Below, piece after piece: positions 53,556-62,833 of a DNA stretch of 64,000 nt (its first letter is position 1; the number at the start of each line of letters is the position of its first letter). Position numbers and translations under genes: made by a program. The stretch is from Pseudarthrobacter sp. IC2-21 (GTDB taxonomy: Bacteria; Actinomycetota; Actinomycetes; Actinomycetales; Micrococcaceae). The stretch spans positions 2,108,001 through 2,172,000 of the forward strand of contig NZ_CP139145.1 in NCBI RefSeq assembly GCF_034048115.1, written 5' to 3'. The notes under the pieces are model-generated. The model ran no database searches. It saw only the letters and a program-made list of their open reading frames with translations, and was not told the origin of the DNA.

Positions 53556-55519
53556 GGTGGATTCCTCCCGGAAATTCTGGTGCAGTGTCTAAGCCTGCCA
53601 CGGCCAACCCGCGCCTCCAAGCCGCCACCTCCGAACCGGCTCCTGTTCCTCAGGGAGCCGGATGGACGCCAGTAAAGCACGCTGAGGGCTTGAAACCGGT
53701 TGTCCGCCGCGTTCAGCATGCCGACCGTCCGGGCATGGAGCCCCAGGACCATGCGCAATGCCTCACGCGGGCGGGCAGCTCCCCAAAGTGCGGCGAGGGT
53801 CAAAACGGAGAACAGCACCATCGTCAGGAGACCGAACCCGCCTTCCGGCCAAGGAAGGACTGATCCGGGCAGGCCCGCGGCCGTCCGGGCGGTGCCGGCC
53901 ACACCGGCACTGAATGTGCCGGCGACTGCGATCAGCGCTGTAGCCAGCCAAGGTGCCCAAGCCACCAATGGCACAGCGGCCGTTCCCAGCAGCGTCACCG
54001 GCGCCACCAACGGCGCGGCCACCATGTTCGCCGGCAGGGCGTACGTCGAAAACTGTGGCTGCAGCAGGACGATGACCGGGCCGCACAGCAGCTGCGCTGA
54101 CAGCGGCACCGCAAGGGCCGCCGCTGCCCAACGGGGAACCACCGCCGGAGTCCAGTCCATGATCCGTAGTCCGAGGACAATGATCCCCAGCGTCGCGAGC
54201 ACCGAAAGCAGAAAGCCGAAGCTGGTGGCCAGGCCGGGATCGGCCAGCAGCAGGCCCATCACAGCCAGGCAGAGGTAGCTGAGTCCCCGCCCCACACGCC
54301 CACCGGCAAGTGAGGCCAACGCGATGGAACCCATCAGGGCCGCCCGCAGGACGCTGGCGTCAGGGCCAACGAGCACAACAAACATACCCAGGCCAGCCAG
54401 CGCGAGGCCGGCCGCAGGGACCCTGGGTACCCTCAGGCTCCGGGCCGCCATCAGGAGGGCGCCCAGGACGAGGCTGCAGTTCGCCCCGCTTACTGCCGTC
54501 AGATGGGTCATGCCCACCGTCTTCATGGCCGCGCTGAGCCCTTCGTCCAAGGCCGAGGTGTCACCGGTGACCATGCCGGGCAGAAGTCCGCGGGCATCGG
54601 CGGCCAGGAACGAGGACGCGGCGACGTACCTACCCCTCAACTGCTTGGCCAGCACCTCCCCGGCCAGGGCGGCATCGGCGCCGACAGCTCCCGAAGCCGC
54701 GGGCGCCATCGACGCGGAGAGGATGGCTGCTTCCTGCTGGCCCGGCTCCGGTGGCCTCAGCTTTCCGGCGGCACGGACCAGTTGGCCCGGGACGACGTTG
54801 TCCCACCCGCGGGCGCCCATCACCAGGAGCTCCGCCCGGGTACGAATGACAGTGCCGCCGACCGTGACCTCCTCGGTCCGGGCGGCCACCGACCACCGTT
54901 CCGGTGTACCCGCCTGTCCCGGGAGCGTCAGGGCCCGCGCGGGACCGGCAATTTCCAGAACGGCCACCACGGACTTCCCGGCGGCCGCCGCTTCCGCGAA
55001 GGGTCCGTCGTGCCGCTGCGAGGACGAGACGGCGGAATGCGCCGCCGCGGCCGCGGCCAGGACCAACGCCACGGACGTCGTGGTGAGGAAGCTCCTGCGG
55101 GTGGCCCGCGGCTTCCCGCCGCGAAATGACCGGGCCAGCAGAGCGGTTGCCAGGACCAGCAAGCCGCTGCACAACAATGCCAGCAGCACAGGGCTCAGCC
55201 AGGCACCCGCTACCGCGGCACCCCAAACAAGCAGCGCCGGCAGTCCCAGCCTGACGTCCGTGCGCCGGCGGGGCTTCTGGGCCGGCGTGGTCTCCTGTTC
55301 CCGGCCCTGCAGTTTCTTCCGGAGGTGGGCGGCCAACGCCGCACTCCCCCGCCGCATCACAGGCGGTTGCACCGAGCGCTTTCGCCCTGAAGGTCCCTGT
55401 GATGGTGGCTGACTACCGGCGCGGTTCAGACGGGTACTGGTCGGTCCGGCACTGTTCCTGCCGGCGCTGTTCTGCACTGCAGAGTCGACAAAACGGCTCC
55501 AGGGGCTGCGTTGAACCAT
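53489..55519 (-). CDS. comEC: ComEC/Rec2-type DNA uptake channel, lacking the C-terminal metallo-beta-lactamase domain
   Basis: A 676-residue membrane protein. A basic N-terminal region of about 90 residues is followed by helices, the OB-like domain, and the competence domain (GMVTGDTSALDEGLSAAMKT, MTHLTAVSGANCSLVLGALL) with about ten helices. It should carry single-stranded DNA across the membrane with ComEA. After the last helix the protein ends in an Arg/Pro/Gly-rich tail, and no metallo-beta-lactamase-like domain (HxHxDH type) is present. The start at ATG 55519 lies 1-2 bases from the comEA stop. It overlaps holA by 67 bases. Confidence 0.9.
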   Translation of the reverse strand: MVQRSPWSRFVDSAVQNSAGRNSAGPTSTRLNRAGSQPPSQGPSGRKRSVQPPVMRRGSAALAAHLRKKLQGREQETTPAQKPRRRTDVRLGLPALLVWGAAVAGAWLSPVLLALLCSGLLVLATALLARSFRGGKPRATRRSFLTTTSVALVLAAAAAAHSAVSSSQRHDGPFAEAAAAGKSVVAVLEIAGPARALTLPGQAGTPERWSVAARTEEVTVGGTVIRTRAELLVMGARGWDNVVPGQLVRAAGKLRPPEPGQQEAAILSASMAPAASGAVGADAALAGEVLAKQLRGRYVAASSFLAADARGLLPGMVTGDTSALDEGLSAAMKTVGMTHLTAVSGANCSLVLGALLMAARSLRVPRVPAAGLALAGLGMFVVLVGPDASVLRAALMGSIALASLAGGRVGRGLSYLCLAVMGLLLADPGLATSFGFLLSVLATLGIIVLGLRIMDWTPAVVPRWAAAALAVPLSAQLLCGPVIVLLQPQFSTYALPANMVAAPLVAPVTLLGTAAVPLVAWAPWLATALIAVAGTFSAGVAGTARTAAGLPGSVLPWPEGGFGLLTMVLFSVLTLAALWGAARPREALRMVLGLHARTVGMLNAADNRFQALSVLYWRPSGSLRNRSRFGGGGLEARVGRGRLRHCTRISGRNPPWPQPKPPEPNQRRPMWPPGGT

Positions 55520-55520
55520 C

Positions 55521-56459
55521 TCAAACCACCACCAGGGGGAGGAGGGTCTCCAACATTTTGGGCCCCACGCCGTCCACGGCGTCGAGCTCCTCGACCGACT
55601 TGAAGGGCCCGTGTTCTTTACGCCAGTCCACAATCCGTTGAGCCAGCACGGGACCTACCTTCGGCAGGGCGTCCAGTTCTTCCACGCCGGCCGTGTTGAG
55701 GTTCACCTTCCCTGCACCTGCCGCGCTCCCGGAACCATCGGAGGCACCGGAGCCGGAGCCGGGGTTCCCGCCCGCCACGGCGTTCCCGGAGATCTCTGCG
55801 GGGATGCTCTCACCCGGCACGGGCACATACAGCTTTTGTCCGTCCGCCAGGACGGCGGCGAGGTTGAGCCGGTTGAGGTCCGCCGCGGCGGTGGGGCCGC
55901 CCGCAGCAGCGATGGCCTGGTGAATGCGGCTCCCTGCCGGCAAGTGCACCACCCCGGGCACAGCCACCGCACCGGCCACATGGATGACCAGCGTCCCGCC
56001 CTGGGGATCGGCTGATGGTCCCGCCGCCCGCCCTGCCGGGTCTGTTCCCTGCCCGGCGGGGCCTGTTTCCTGCCCTGCCGGCTCCTCGGGGCGGTCCCCA
56101 CCGGCCCCGGACGAGGTACCCTCCTGGGACAGGACATCGCTCAGCGGCACCACCTGCGGCTGTCCGGTGGCAACCTGTACCCAAAACCAGGCGCCGGCCA
56201 GCACCGCAAGGGCAGCGAGCAGCAGGGCTACAGGAAGACCTAGCCGCCACCTGAGCGCCGGTCCAGCCGTGCCGCTCCCTGCCAGGTCTTCGGCAACCGC
56301 TCCGGCACGCGCGTCCCCATGGGCGGGGACCTCGGCGCCGTACTCGAAAGCCTGCCCGGCGTCGTCAGTCAGCAGACCACCGGCGCCGCCCAGCGTTGCC
56401 TGCAGCCGCTCCCGGGCATGCCGCGCCGCGTGGCTGGTTCCAGCGTCGCGGCGTGACAT
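55521..56459 (-). CDS. comEA: ComEA family DNA-binding protein
   Basis: A 312-residue membrane-anchored DNA receptor. The cytoplasmic N terminus of about 70 residues is followed by one helix (LGLPVALLLAALAVLAGAWF), a Gly/Pro/Ala-rich spacer with GPAGQGTDPAG-type repeats, an SLBB domain (VIHVAGAVAVPGVVHLPAGS), and a C-terminal helix-hairpin-helix pair (VNLNTAGVEELDALPKVGPV, AVDGVGPKMLETLLPL) that binds DNA. It is coupled to comEC. Confidence 0.93.
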   Translation of the reverse strand: MSRRDAGTSHAARHARERLQATLGGAGGLLTDDAGQAFEYGAEVPAHGDARAGAVAEDLAGSGTAGPALRWRLGLPVALLLAALAVLAGAWFWVQVATGQPQVVPLSDVLSQEGTSSGAGGDRPEEPAGQETGPAGQGTDPAGRAAGPSADPQGGTLVIHVAGAVAVPGVVHLPAGSRIHQAIAAAGGPTAAADLNRLNLAAVLADGQKLYVPVPGESIPAEISGNAVAGGNPGSGSGASDGSGSAAGAGKVNLNTAGVEELDALPKVGPVLAQRIVDWRKEHGPFKSVEELDAVDGVGPKMLETLLPLVVV

Positions 56460-56507
56460 GCTCCCACGCTAGGGATCAGACACTGCAGGTGACAGCCCGG
56501 GCCGGGC

Positions 56508-57506
56508 CTATGTGGAAAGCGGGGACTCCATGAGCGGCGGAGCACTTTCTCCGACAATGACGGCCAGCACACCAAGCCCGGCGTGGGCAGCCAGGACGGC
56601 GGGCAGGGAGCTGATCTGGGCTGGCGGGCAGCCGGGCAGTGCTGCTGCCAGCCGGGCCGCCAGCCCTTCGGCCTCCGCCGGGTTCCCAAAATGATGGACG
56701 GCAAGCCGGGCCCTTCCTGCCGGACGGGAGGCGGCGTCCGAGGCGGCAATCTCCTCAAGCCGGGCGATGGCTCTGGCGGCAGACCTGACCTTTTCCAACG
56801 GAACGATCTTCCCGCCGTCCACGGCCAGAATGGGTTTAATGGCGAACATTGTCCCCAGGAGCGAGGCGGCGGCGCCCATCCGCCCGCCCCGGCGCAGCTG
56901 CTCGAGGCTGGGAACGTAAAAATAGACCCTGGTGCGTGCCATTTGATCTGTTGCCGCCGCGCTGACGGCGGCGGACTCCAAGCCGGCCGCGGCGGCGGTC
57001 ACCGCACTTTGGACACCCATCCCCAGGGCCATGCCCACGGTGCCGGAGTCCACAACCTCCACCGGAATGTTCACCCGCGCGGCGGCAAGCCGGGCGGCAT
57101 CCGCGGTGCCGGACAGGCCGCCGGAGATGTGGATGCTGACAACAGACTCATACCCGCCACGTTCGGCCGCGAGAAATGCCTGCTCAAACTGCCCCGGTGA
57201 CGGGCGCGAGGTCTTGACTGATTTCCCGGCCGCCAGCGCCAGGGCGATCGTCTCGGTGATGTCGTCTTCGCCCTCACCGTAGATTTCCTCGCCCACCATC
57301 ACAGGCATCGGTATCACGGTCAGGAGGCCGGCTTCAGCGCAGGCGGAGACCCAGTCGGCCGGCAGCGCGGACGCTGAATCCGTGACAACAGCGGTACGGA
57401 CGACGGCGGCGGCCCCCTCACTGGGCGCGGCCGGACGCGCCGCCGGGCGGAGGGCGGCCAGCCGCTCCCGGAGCCAGAGCCAAGCTGCCGCTTCACGGTC
57501 GGGCAA
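56508..57506 (-). CDS. DegV family fatty-acid-binding protein
   Basis: A 332-residue protein of the DegV/FakB family that binds a fatty acid in a two-domain fold. The signatures are RTAVVTDSASALPADW, SVVSIHISGGLSGTADAARLAA (normally SS.LSGT), DSGTVGMALGMGVQSAV and RGGRMGAAASLLGTMFAIKPIL. The first 35 residues are an Ala/Arg-rich extension. The usual partner kinase FakA is not in the window. It lies downstream of leuS, separated by a hairpin. Confidence 0.9.
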   Translation of the reverse strand: MPDREAAAWLWLRERLAALRPAARPAAPSEGAAAVVRTAVVTDSASALPADWVSACAEAGLLTVIPMPVMVGEEIYGEGEDDITETIALALAAGKSVKTSRPSPGQFEQAFLAAERGGYESVVSIHISGGLSGTADAARLAAARVNIPVEVVDSGTVGMALGMGVQSAVTAAAAGLESAAVSAAATDQMARTRVYFYVPSLEQLRRGGRMGAAASLLGTMFAIKPILAVDGGKIVPLEKVRSAARAIARLEEIAASDAASRPAGRARLAVHHFGNPAEAEGLAARLAAALPGCPPAQISSLPAVLAAHAGLGVLAVIVGESAPPLMESPLST

Positions 57507-57525
57507 GAGGCCTCCTGGTTTGAAG

Positions 57526-57553
57526 CCGGCCGCCGGATGGCCCCGGCGGCCGG
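57526..57553 (-). terminator. Hairpin between leuS and the degV gene
   Basis: CCGGCCGCCGG and CCGGCGGCCGG form an 11-bp stem with a 6-nt loop, about 10 bases past the leuS stop. The T-run is poor, so it may attenuate rather than fully stop transcription. Confidence 0.55.
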
Positions 57554-57563
57554 ATTTGTCCGG

Positions 57564-60089
57564 CTAGGCCGGAACGATGTTCACCAGCTTAGGCGCCCGG
57601 ACGATCACCGTGCGGATGCCGCGGCCGTCCATGGCACGCTGCACATTTTCGCTGGCCAGGGCCAGTTCGCGCAGTTCGTCCTCGCTGATGTCCGGGGAAA
57701 CTTCGAGCCGGTCGCGGACCTTGCCCTGAACCTGGACCACAGCGGTGACGGTCTCCTGCACCAGGAGTGCATCATCATGGGCGGGCCAGCCCGCGTTCGC
57801 CACGGAGGCGGGGTGGCCGAGGACGTTCCACATGTCCTCTGCGGTGTAGGGCGCAAAGAGGCTCAGGATGACAGCGACGGCCTCCGCGGCTTCCCGGACG
57901 GCGGGGTCAGCTCCGCCGGCTCCCGCGTCTATGGTTTTGCGGGTGGCATTGACGAGTTCCATGAGCTTGGCCACCACCACATTGAACTTGTTGCTGTCCA
58001 GCAGGGCGGCGGCGTCCACGATGGTCCGGTGCGTTACGGACCGCAGTGCGCGGTCACCGGCCCCGGCGTCAGTGCCTGGTTCGCTGCTGACATCCTGCGC
58101 CAGCCGCCAGGCACGGGCGAGGAACTTGGCGGAACCGGACGGCGAAACGTCCGCCCAGTCGACGTCGTCCTCCGGCGGGGAGGCAAAGATCATGGTGAGG
58201 CGGACAGCATCCACACCGTACTTGTCCAACTGCTCGCCGAGGTCAACGCCGTTGCCGAGGGATTTGCTCATGGCTTTGCCGCCGTTGAGGACCTGGCCCT
58301 GGTTCAGGAGCGCACTGAACGGCTCATCGGCGTCGAGCATGCCGAGGTCATGGATGACCTTGGTGAAGAAGCGCGCATACAGCAGGTGCAGGATGGCGTG
58401 CTCCACACCGCCCACATACTGGCCTACCGGCATCCATTCGTTGATCTTCTCGGGGTCGAAGGGGCCCTCGGTGTAATGCGGTGAGACGAAGCGCAGGAAG
58501 TACCAGGACGAATCCACGAAGGTGTCCATGGTGTCCGTATCGCGTTTCGCCGGTCCGTGGCAGTTGGGGCATTCCACGTTGACCCAGGCCTCGGCAGCTG
58601 CCAGCGGCGACGTGCCCTTGGGTGACAGGTCCTCGCCGCGCAGGTCGGCGGGCAGCGTCACGGGCAGCTGCTCGTCCGGAACGGGTACCTCGCCGCAGGA
58701 GGGGCAGTGGATGATCGGGATGGGCGTGCCCCAGAACCGCTGGCGGCTCAGGAGCCAGTCACGGAGCCGGAAGTTGACGAACTTCTCGCCTGTACCCTGC
58801 TTCTCCAGCATGGCGATGGCGGCAGGGATGGCTTCCGTTTTCGGCATGCCGTCCAGGACTCCCGAATTGATCAGGGTCCCCTCCCCTGCCGTGGCTTTGC
58901 CGGACACTGCGGGATCCTCTTCGCCGGTGTCCAGCACCGCACGGACAGGCAGGTCGAAGGTCTTGGCGAAGTCGAGGTCACGCTGATCGTGCGCGGGGAC
59001 GGCCATGATGGCACCGGTGCCGTAATCGGCCAGCACATAGTCCGCGGCCCAGACCGGCAGCTTTTCCCCGTTCAGCGGGTTGATCGCGTAGCGTCCGGTG
59101 AAGACGCCCGTCTTTTCGCGTTCGGTGGACTGGCGTTCGATTTCGCTCAGGGCCTTGACCTGCTCGCGGTACGCGTCCAGGGCGGCGGCGTGCTCGTCCG
59201 TGACGAGCTCGACGGCGATCGGCGCGTCTGCCGCGACCACAAAGAATGTTGCCCCGTACAGGGTGTCCGGGCGGGTGGTGAAGACGGTGACGTCCTTGGC
59301 AGGTTTGCCGCCGGTGGCTTCGATCACAAAGTTGACGTGCGCACCTTCGGAGCGTCCAATCCAGTTCTTCTGCATGGCCAGGACCCGCTCGGGCCAGTGG
59401 CCGCGCAGTTCGTCCATGTCCTCGAGCAGCCGGTCAGCATACTCGGTGATTTTGAAGTACCACTGGTTCAGCGACTTCTTGGTCACCGGGGTGCCGCACC
59501 GTTCGCAGGCGCCGTTGACCACTTGCTCGTTAGCCAGCACGGTCTGGTCCTTCGGGCACCAGTTGACCGGCGAGTCCTTACGGTAGGCCAGCCCGCGCTC
59601 ATAGAAGCGCTTGAACAGCCACTGGGTCCAGCGGTAGTACTCGGGGTCGGAGGTGTGCACCCGCCGCGACCAGTCGGCGGAGATCGCGTAGCGCTTGAAG
59701 GACGCCGCCTGCGTCTCGATGTTGGCGTAGGTCCACTCGCTGGGGTGGGCGTTGCGTTTGATGGCCGCGTTCTCGGCCGGCAGGCCGAAGGAGTCCCAGC
59801 CGATCGGGTGCAGGACGTCAAAGCCCTGCTGCCGCAGGTACCGCGCCACAACATCGCCCATGGCAAACGCCTCGGCGTGGCCCATGTGCAGGTCGCCCGA
59901 GGGGTACGGGAACATGTCAAGGACGTAGCGGCGCTCACGGGAACCATCATCGACGGGGGTGAAGACCTTGAGGTCTTCCCACACCTGCGGCCATTTGGCC
60001 TCCATGGCCGCGAAGCTGTACGCACCCTCTTCGGGTGTCTCCGCCGCTGCTGCCTTTGTTCCGGTCTCTGTCTCCGGCTGAACGCTCAC
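57564..60089 (-). CDS. leuS: Leucyl-tRNA synthetase
   Basis: An 841-residue class I synthetase. The HIGH-type motif is in [15 protein letters not shown], the KMSKS motif in [10 protein letters not shown], and the CP1 editing domain contains [16 protein letters not shown] and [15 protein letters not shown] zinc-type CERCGTP segment is also visible. It starts at GTG 60089 with GAGGG 6 nt upstream; the frame extends upstream through the leader RNA but not into family-like sequence. It is preceded by a leucine leader peptide and an intrinsic terminator, so expression probably responds to Leu-tRNA charging. Confidence 0.97.
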   Translation of the reverse strand: MSVQPETETGTKAAAAETPEEGAYSFAAMEAKWPQVWEDLKVFTPVDDGSRERRYVLDMFPYPSGDLHMGHAEAFAMGDVVARYLRQQGFDVLHPIGWDSFGLPAENAAIKRNAHPSEWTYANIETQAASFKRYAISADWSRRVHTSDPEYYRWTQWLFKRFYERGLAYRKDSPVNWCPKDQTVLANEQVVNGACERCGTPVTKKSLNQWYFKITEYADRLLEDMDELRGHWPERVLAMQKNWIGRSEGAHVNFVIEATGGKPAKDVTVFTTRPDTLYGATFFVVAADAPIAVELVTDEHAAALDAYREQVKALSEIERQSTEREKTGVFTGRYAINPLNGEKLPVWAADYVLADYGTGAIMAVPAHDQRDLDFAKTFDLPVRAVLDTGEEDPAVSGKATAGEGTLINSGVLDGMPKTEAIPAAIAMLEKQGTGEKFVNFRLRDWLLSRQRFWGTPIPIIHCPSCGEVPVPDEQLPVTLPADLRGEDLSPKGTSPLAAAEAWVNVECPNCHGPAKRDTDTMDTFVDSSWYFLRFVSPHYTEGPFDPEKINEWMPVGQYVGGVEHAILHLLYARFFTKVIHDLGMLDADEPFSALLNQGQVLNGGKAMSKSLGNGVDLGEQLDKYGVDAVRLTMIFASPPEDDVDWADVSPSGSAKFLARAWRLAQDVSSEPGTDAGAGDRALRSVTHRTIVDAAALLDSNKFNVVVAKLMELVNATRKTIDAGAGGADPAVREAAEAVAVILSLFAPYTAEDMWNVLGHPASVANAGWPAHDDALLVQETVTAVVQVQGKVRDRLEVSPDISEDELRELALASENVQRAMDGRGIRTVIVRAPKLVNIVPA

Positions 60090-60181
60090 TGCTGCCCTCT
60101 TCTGTTCTGTTGCGGCTTCCGTGCTGCCCCAACGGTCTGATCCCTTCCTGCTGCCGGCCCGGCAATCGTGCCCGGACACAC

Positions 60182-60205
60182 AAAAGCCCCTCTAAAGGGA
60201 GGGGC
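60182..60205 (-). terminator. Attenuator terminator upstream of leuS
   Basis: On the minus strand GCCCCTC-CCTTTA-GAGGGGC is followed by TTTTG. A 7-bp GC stem plus U-run inside the leuS leader and after a Leu-rich ORF is the classic form of a transcription attenuator. It is not needed to end glpK, which has its own hairpin. Confidence 0.75.
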
Positions 60206-60245
60206 GGCCGCTCGGCTGTCCGGTTTGTTTCCGGAGACCGGGCGG

Positions 60246-60272
60246 CTAGCTAAGCAGAAGGATCGCACGCAT
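60246..60272 (-). CDS. leuS leader peptide
   Basis: An 8-codon ORF, MRAILLLS followed by TAG, with three consecutive Leu codons (CTT CTG CTT). TAAAGT lies exactly 6 nt before its ATG, implying a leaderless start. The stop is followed by stem-loops and an intrinsic terminator before leuS. Together these support leucine-responsive attenuation. Its opening resembles the leuA leader MRADLLLLS. Confidence 0.75.
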   Translation of the reverse strand: MRAILLLS

Positions 60273-60278
60273 ACGACT

Positions 60279-60284
60279 ACTTTA
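60279..60284 (-). promoter_or_regulatory. Candidate -10 box of the leuS leader transcript
   Basis: TAAAGT on the minus strand, six bases before the leader peptide ATG. The -35 region is not clear. Confidence 0.5.
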
Positions 60285-60351
60285 GCGCACCCATCCTCCC
60301 ACCTCAGCGCAGGTCGCCACGAGCGGAATGAAGGACCGGACCCGACGCGAA

Positions 60352-60421
60352 AGAGGGGCCGGTGACTCCCCGCCATGGTGTGGTGGGCACCGCGAAGCGG
60401 GCGGGAGTCACCGGCCCCTCT
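60352..60421 (-). terminator. Long hairpin after glpK
   Basis: AGAGGGGCCGGTGACTCCC and GGGAGTCACCGGCCCCTCT are perfect 19-bp arms separated by 32 bases, starting 14 bases past the glpK stop. A short TT-TCG tail follows on the minus strand. This is probably the end of the glp operon transcript. Confidence 0.8.
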
Positions 60422-60435
60422 GCCGGGGCCTCTGG

Positions 60436-61950
60436 CTACTTCACGTCCTCGTCGACCCAGTCCATGGATTTCGTGACGGCCTTCTTCCACAGCCGCATCT
60501 GGCGGTCCTGCTCGGCCTGGTCCATCTGCGGTTCCCAGCGCTTGTCTTCAGACCAGTTGGCCGAAAGTTCGCCGAGGTCCTTCCAGAAGCCGACGGCGAG
60601 GCCAGCCGCGTAGGCTGCACCCAGGGCAGTGGTTTCAATCACCTTGGGCCGGATGACCGGGACGCCCAGGATGTCCGCCTGGAACTGCATCAGCGCATCG
60701 TTGGCCACCATGCCGCCGTCGACCTTCAGCTCCGTCAGCGGAACACCGGAGTCCGCGTTGACGGCGTCCAGCACCTCGCGGGTCTGGAATGCCGTTGATT
60801 CAAGCGCGGCGCGGGCGATGTGGCTCTTGTTGACGAACCGCGTGAGCCCAACAATGGCGCCACGGGCATCGGAGCGCCAGTACGGGGCGAACAGGCCGGA
60901 GAAGGCCGGCACAATGTAGACGCCGCCGTTGTCCTTGACCGAGGCGGCCAGGGTCTCCACTTCCGGCGCGCTGCTGATCATGCCGAGGTTGTCGCGCAGC
61001 CACTGGATCAGGGACCCGGTCACCGCGATGGATCCTTCCAGGGCGTAGTGGGTGGGGGCATCGCCGAGCTTGTATCCCACCGTGGTGAGCAGGCCGTTCT
61101 TCGAGTGGATGATCTCCTCGCCGGTGTTGAAGATGAGGAAGCAGCCGGTGCCGTACGTGTTCTTGGCTTCGCCGGCGTCGAATGCCGCCTGGCCGAACGT
61201 GGCCGCCTGCTGGTCACCGAGGATGCCCGCCACGGGGACTTCGCGCAGCAGTTGGGAGGTATGCACGGTGCCGTAGACCTCGGAGGAGGATTTGATCGCG
61301 GGCATCATGCTCAGCGGAACACCGAAAACACCCAGGATTTCCTCATCCCATGTGAGCGTCTCCAAGTCCATGAACAGGGTGCGGGAGGCGTTGGTGACGT
61401 CGGTGACGTGCACCCCGCCGTCCACCCCGCCGGTCAGGTTCCACAGAACCCACGAGTCGGTGTTGCCGAAGACAAGGTCCCCTGCCTCCGCCTTTGCCCG
61501 GGCGCCATCAACGTTGTCCAGGATCCACTTGATCTTGGTGCCGGAGAAGTAGGTGGCCAGCGGCAGGCCCACCTTCTGTTTGAACCGTTCCGGTCCGCCA
61601 TCCTTCGCCAGTTCATCGACGATGTTCTGGGTGCGGGTGTCCTGCCACACAATCGCGTTGTAGACCGGTTTGCCCGTGGTCTTGTCCCATACCACCGCGG
61701 TCTCGCGCTGGTTGGTGATGCCGACGGCGGCAATATCGTGCCGCGTCAGGTTCGCCTTCGAAAGGGCTGAACCGATCACCTCGCGGGTGTTGTTCCAAAT
61801 CTCCGAGGCGTCATGCTCCACCCAGCCTGCCTGCGGGAAGATCTGTTCGTGCTCCATCTGCCCGGATGAAACGATGTTGCCGCTGTGGTCGAAAATGATG
61901 GCGCGGGAACTGGTGGTGCCCTGGTCGATGGCGATTACGTACTGGTTCAT
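60436..61950 (-). CDS. glpK: Glycerol kinase
   Basis: A 504-residue FGGY-family kinase that makes glycerol-3-phosphate from glycerol taken up by GlpF. Landmarks: the N-terminal phosphate loop [55 protein letters not shown] and [19 protein letters not shown]. It starts at ATG 61950; the open frame continues upstream only as antisense-like sequence within glpF. It is the last gene of glpD-glpF-glpK and lies 43 bases after glpF. Confidence 0.97.
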   Translation of the reverse strand: MNQYVIAIDQGTTSSRAIIFDHSGNIVSSGQMEHEQIFPQAGWVEHDASEIWNNTREVIGSALSKANLTRHDIAAVGITNQRETAVVWDKTTGKPVYNAIVWQDTRTQNIVDELAKDGGPERFKQKVGLPLATYFSGTKIKWILDNVDGARAKAEAGDLVFGNTDSWVLWNLTGGVDGGVHVTDVTNASRTLFMDLETLTWDEEILGVFGVPLSMMPAIKSSSEVYGTVHTSQLLREVPVAGILGDQQAATFGQAAFDAGEAKNTYGTGCFLIFNTGEEIIHSKNGLLTTVGYKLGDAPTHYALEGSIAVTGSLIQWLRDNLGMISSAPEVETLAASVKDNGGVYIVPAFSGLFAPYWRSDARGAIVGLTRFVNKSHIARAALESTAFQTREVLDAVNADSGVPLTELKVDGGMVANDALMQFQADILGVPVIRPKVIETTALGAAYAAGLAVGFWKDLGELSANWSEDKRWEPQMDQAEQDRQMRLWKKAVTKSMDWVDEDVK

Positions 61951-61993
61951 GGTGACGTCCTTGTCTGTGTACAGGGGTTTGGTGGCTGGTCGA

Positions 61994-62746
61994 TCAGGAT
62001 GCTGCGGTGACGATGATGGGAACAACCCTGGCCATGATTCCGCCCAGGGCTCCACCCACCAGCGGTCCAACGACGGGAATCCACGAGTAGGCCCAGTCGC
62101 TGCTTCCTTTGCCCTTGATGGGCAGCAGGGCATGGGCGATGCGCGGACCGAGGTCACGGGCGGGGTTGATGGCGTAGCCGGTGGGACCGCCCAGGGAAAC
62201 GCCGATGCCAACCACCAGCAGGGCTACTGCCAGGGGGCCCAGCCCTGAGGGGGTGCCGCCCAGGGTCAGGATGACGAAGACCAGGACGAAGGTGCCGATG
62301 ATCTCGGTGATCAGGTTCCACGGGTTGGAGCGGATGGCCGGGCCGGTGGAGAATACGCCGAGTTTGGAGGCCTGGGCAGGCTCGTCATCGAAGTGCTGCT
62401 TGTAGGCGAGCCAGCAGACAACTGCGCCGAGGAAGGCGCCCAGCAGTTCGGCGCCGAAGTAGGTCAGGGTGGATGCCACATCCACCTTGACGCCGGGGGC
62501 GTATTCGGCTTTGCCGTTCACCAGCAGGCCCAGTGTTACGGCGGGATTGAGGTGGGCACCGGACTTTGCGGCAACAAATACGCCCGAGAAGACGGCGATG
62601 CCCCACCCCCACGTGACCATCAGGAACCCGCCGCTGTTACCTTTCGTGCCCCTCAGGGCCACGTTGGCCACGACACCGCAACCGAGCAGGGTGAGCATCG
62701 CGGTTCCGAAGACTTCGGAGAGAAAAACTATTCCAAGAGACATCAT
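61994..62746 (-). CDS. glpF: Glycerol uptake facilitator (aquaglyceroporin)
   Basis: A 250-residue MIP channel with six helices and two half-helices. The NPA motifs are in [13 protein letters not shown] and [12 protein letters not shown]. The Asp after the second NPAR is typical of glycerol facilitators rather than strict aquaporins. It starts at ATG 62746 or 62743, with AAGGAG upstream. It sits between glpD and glpK, so glycerol uptake and phosphorylation are co-transcribed. Confidence 0.95.
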   Translation of the reverse strand: MMSLGIVFLSEVFGTAMLTLLGCGVVANVALRGTKGNSGGFLMVTWGWGIAVFSGVFVAAKSGAHLNPAVTLGLLVNGKAEYAPGVKVDVASTLTYFGAELLGAFLGAVVCWLAYKQHFDDEPAQASKLGVFSTGPAIRSNPWNLITEIIGTFVLVFVILTLGGTPSGLGPLAVALLVVGIGVSLGGPTGYAINPARDLGPRIAHALLPIKGKGSSDWAYSWIPVVGPLVGGALGGIMARVVPIIVTAAS

Positions 62747-62833
62747 TGACTCCTTATTTTTGTTATCGGTCCTCGCGGGTTGAGGGACCGTGGAGCCGGA
62801 GCGCGTTTGACGCTCCGGCTGCAGCGTGGCCGG

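Larger units (their letters stand above)
60090..60435 (-). promoter_or_regulatory. leuS leader region and glpK terminator
   Basis: 346 bases without a long gene. From right to left it holds the glpK terminator (60352-60421), a -10 box (60279-60284), a leucine leader ORF (60246-60272), a GC-rich stem-loop (about 60208-60250) and an intrinsic terminator (60182-60205). The leuS start follows about 92 bases later. Confidence 0.7.
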
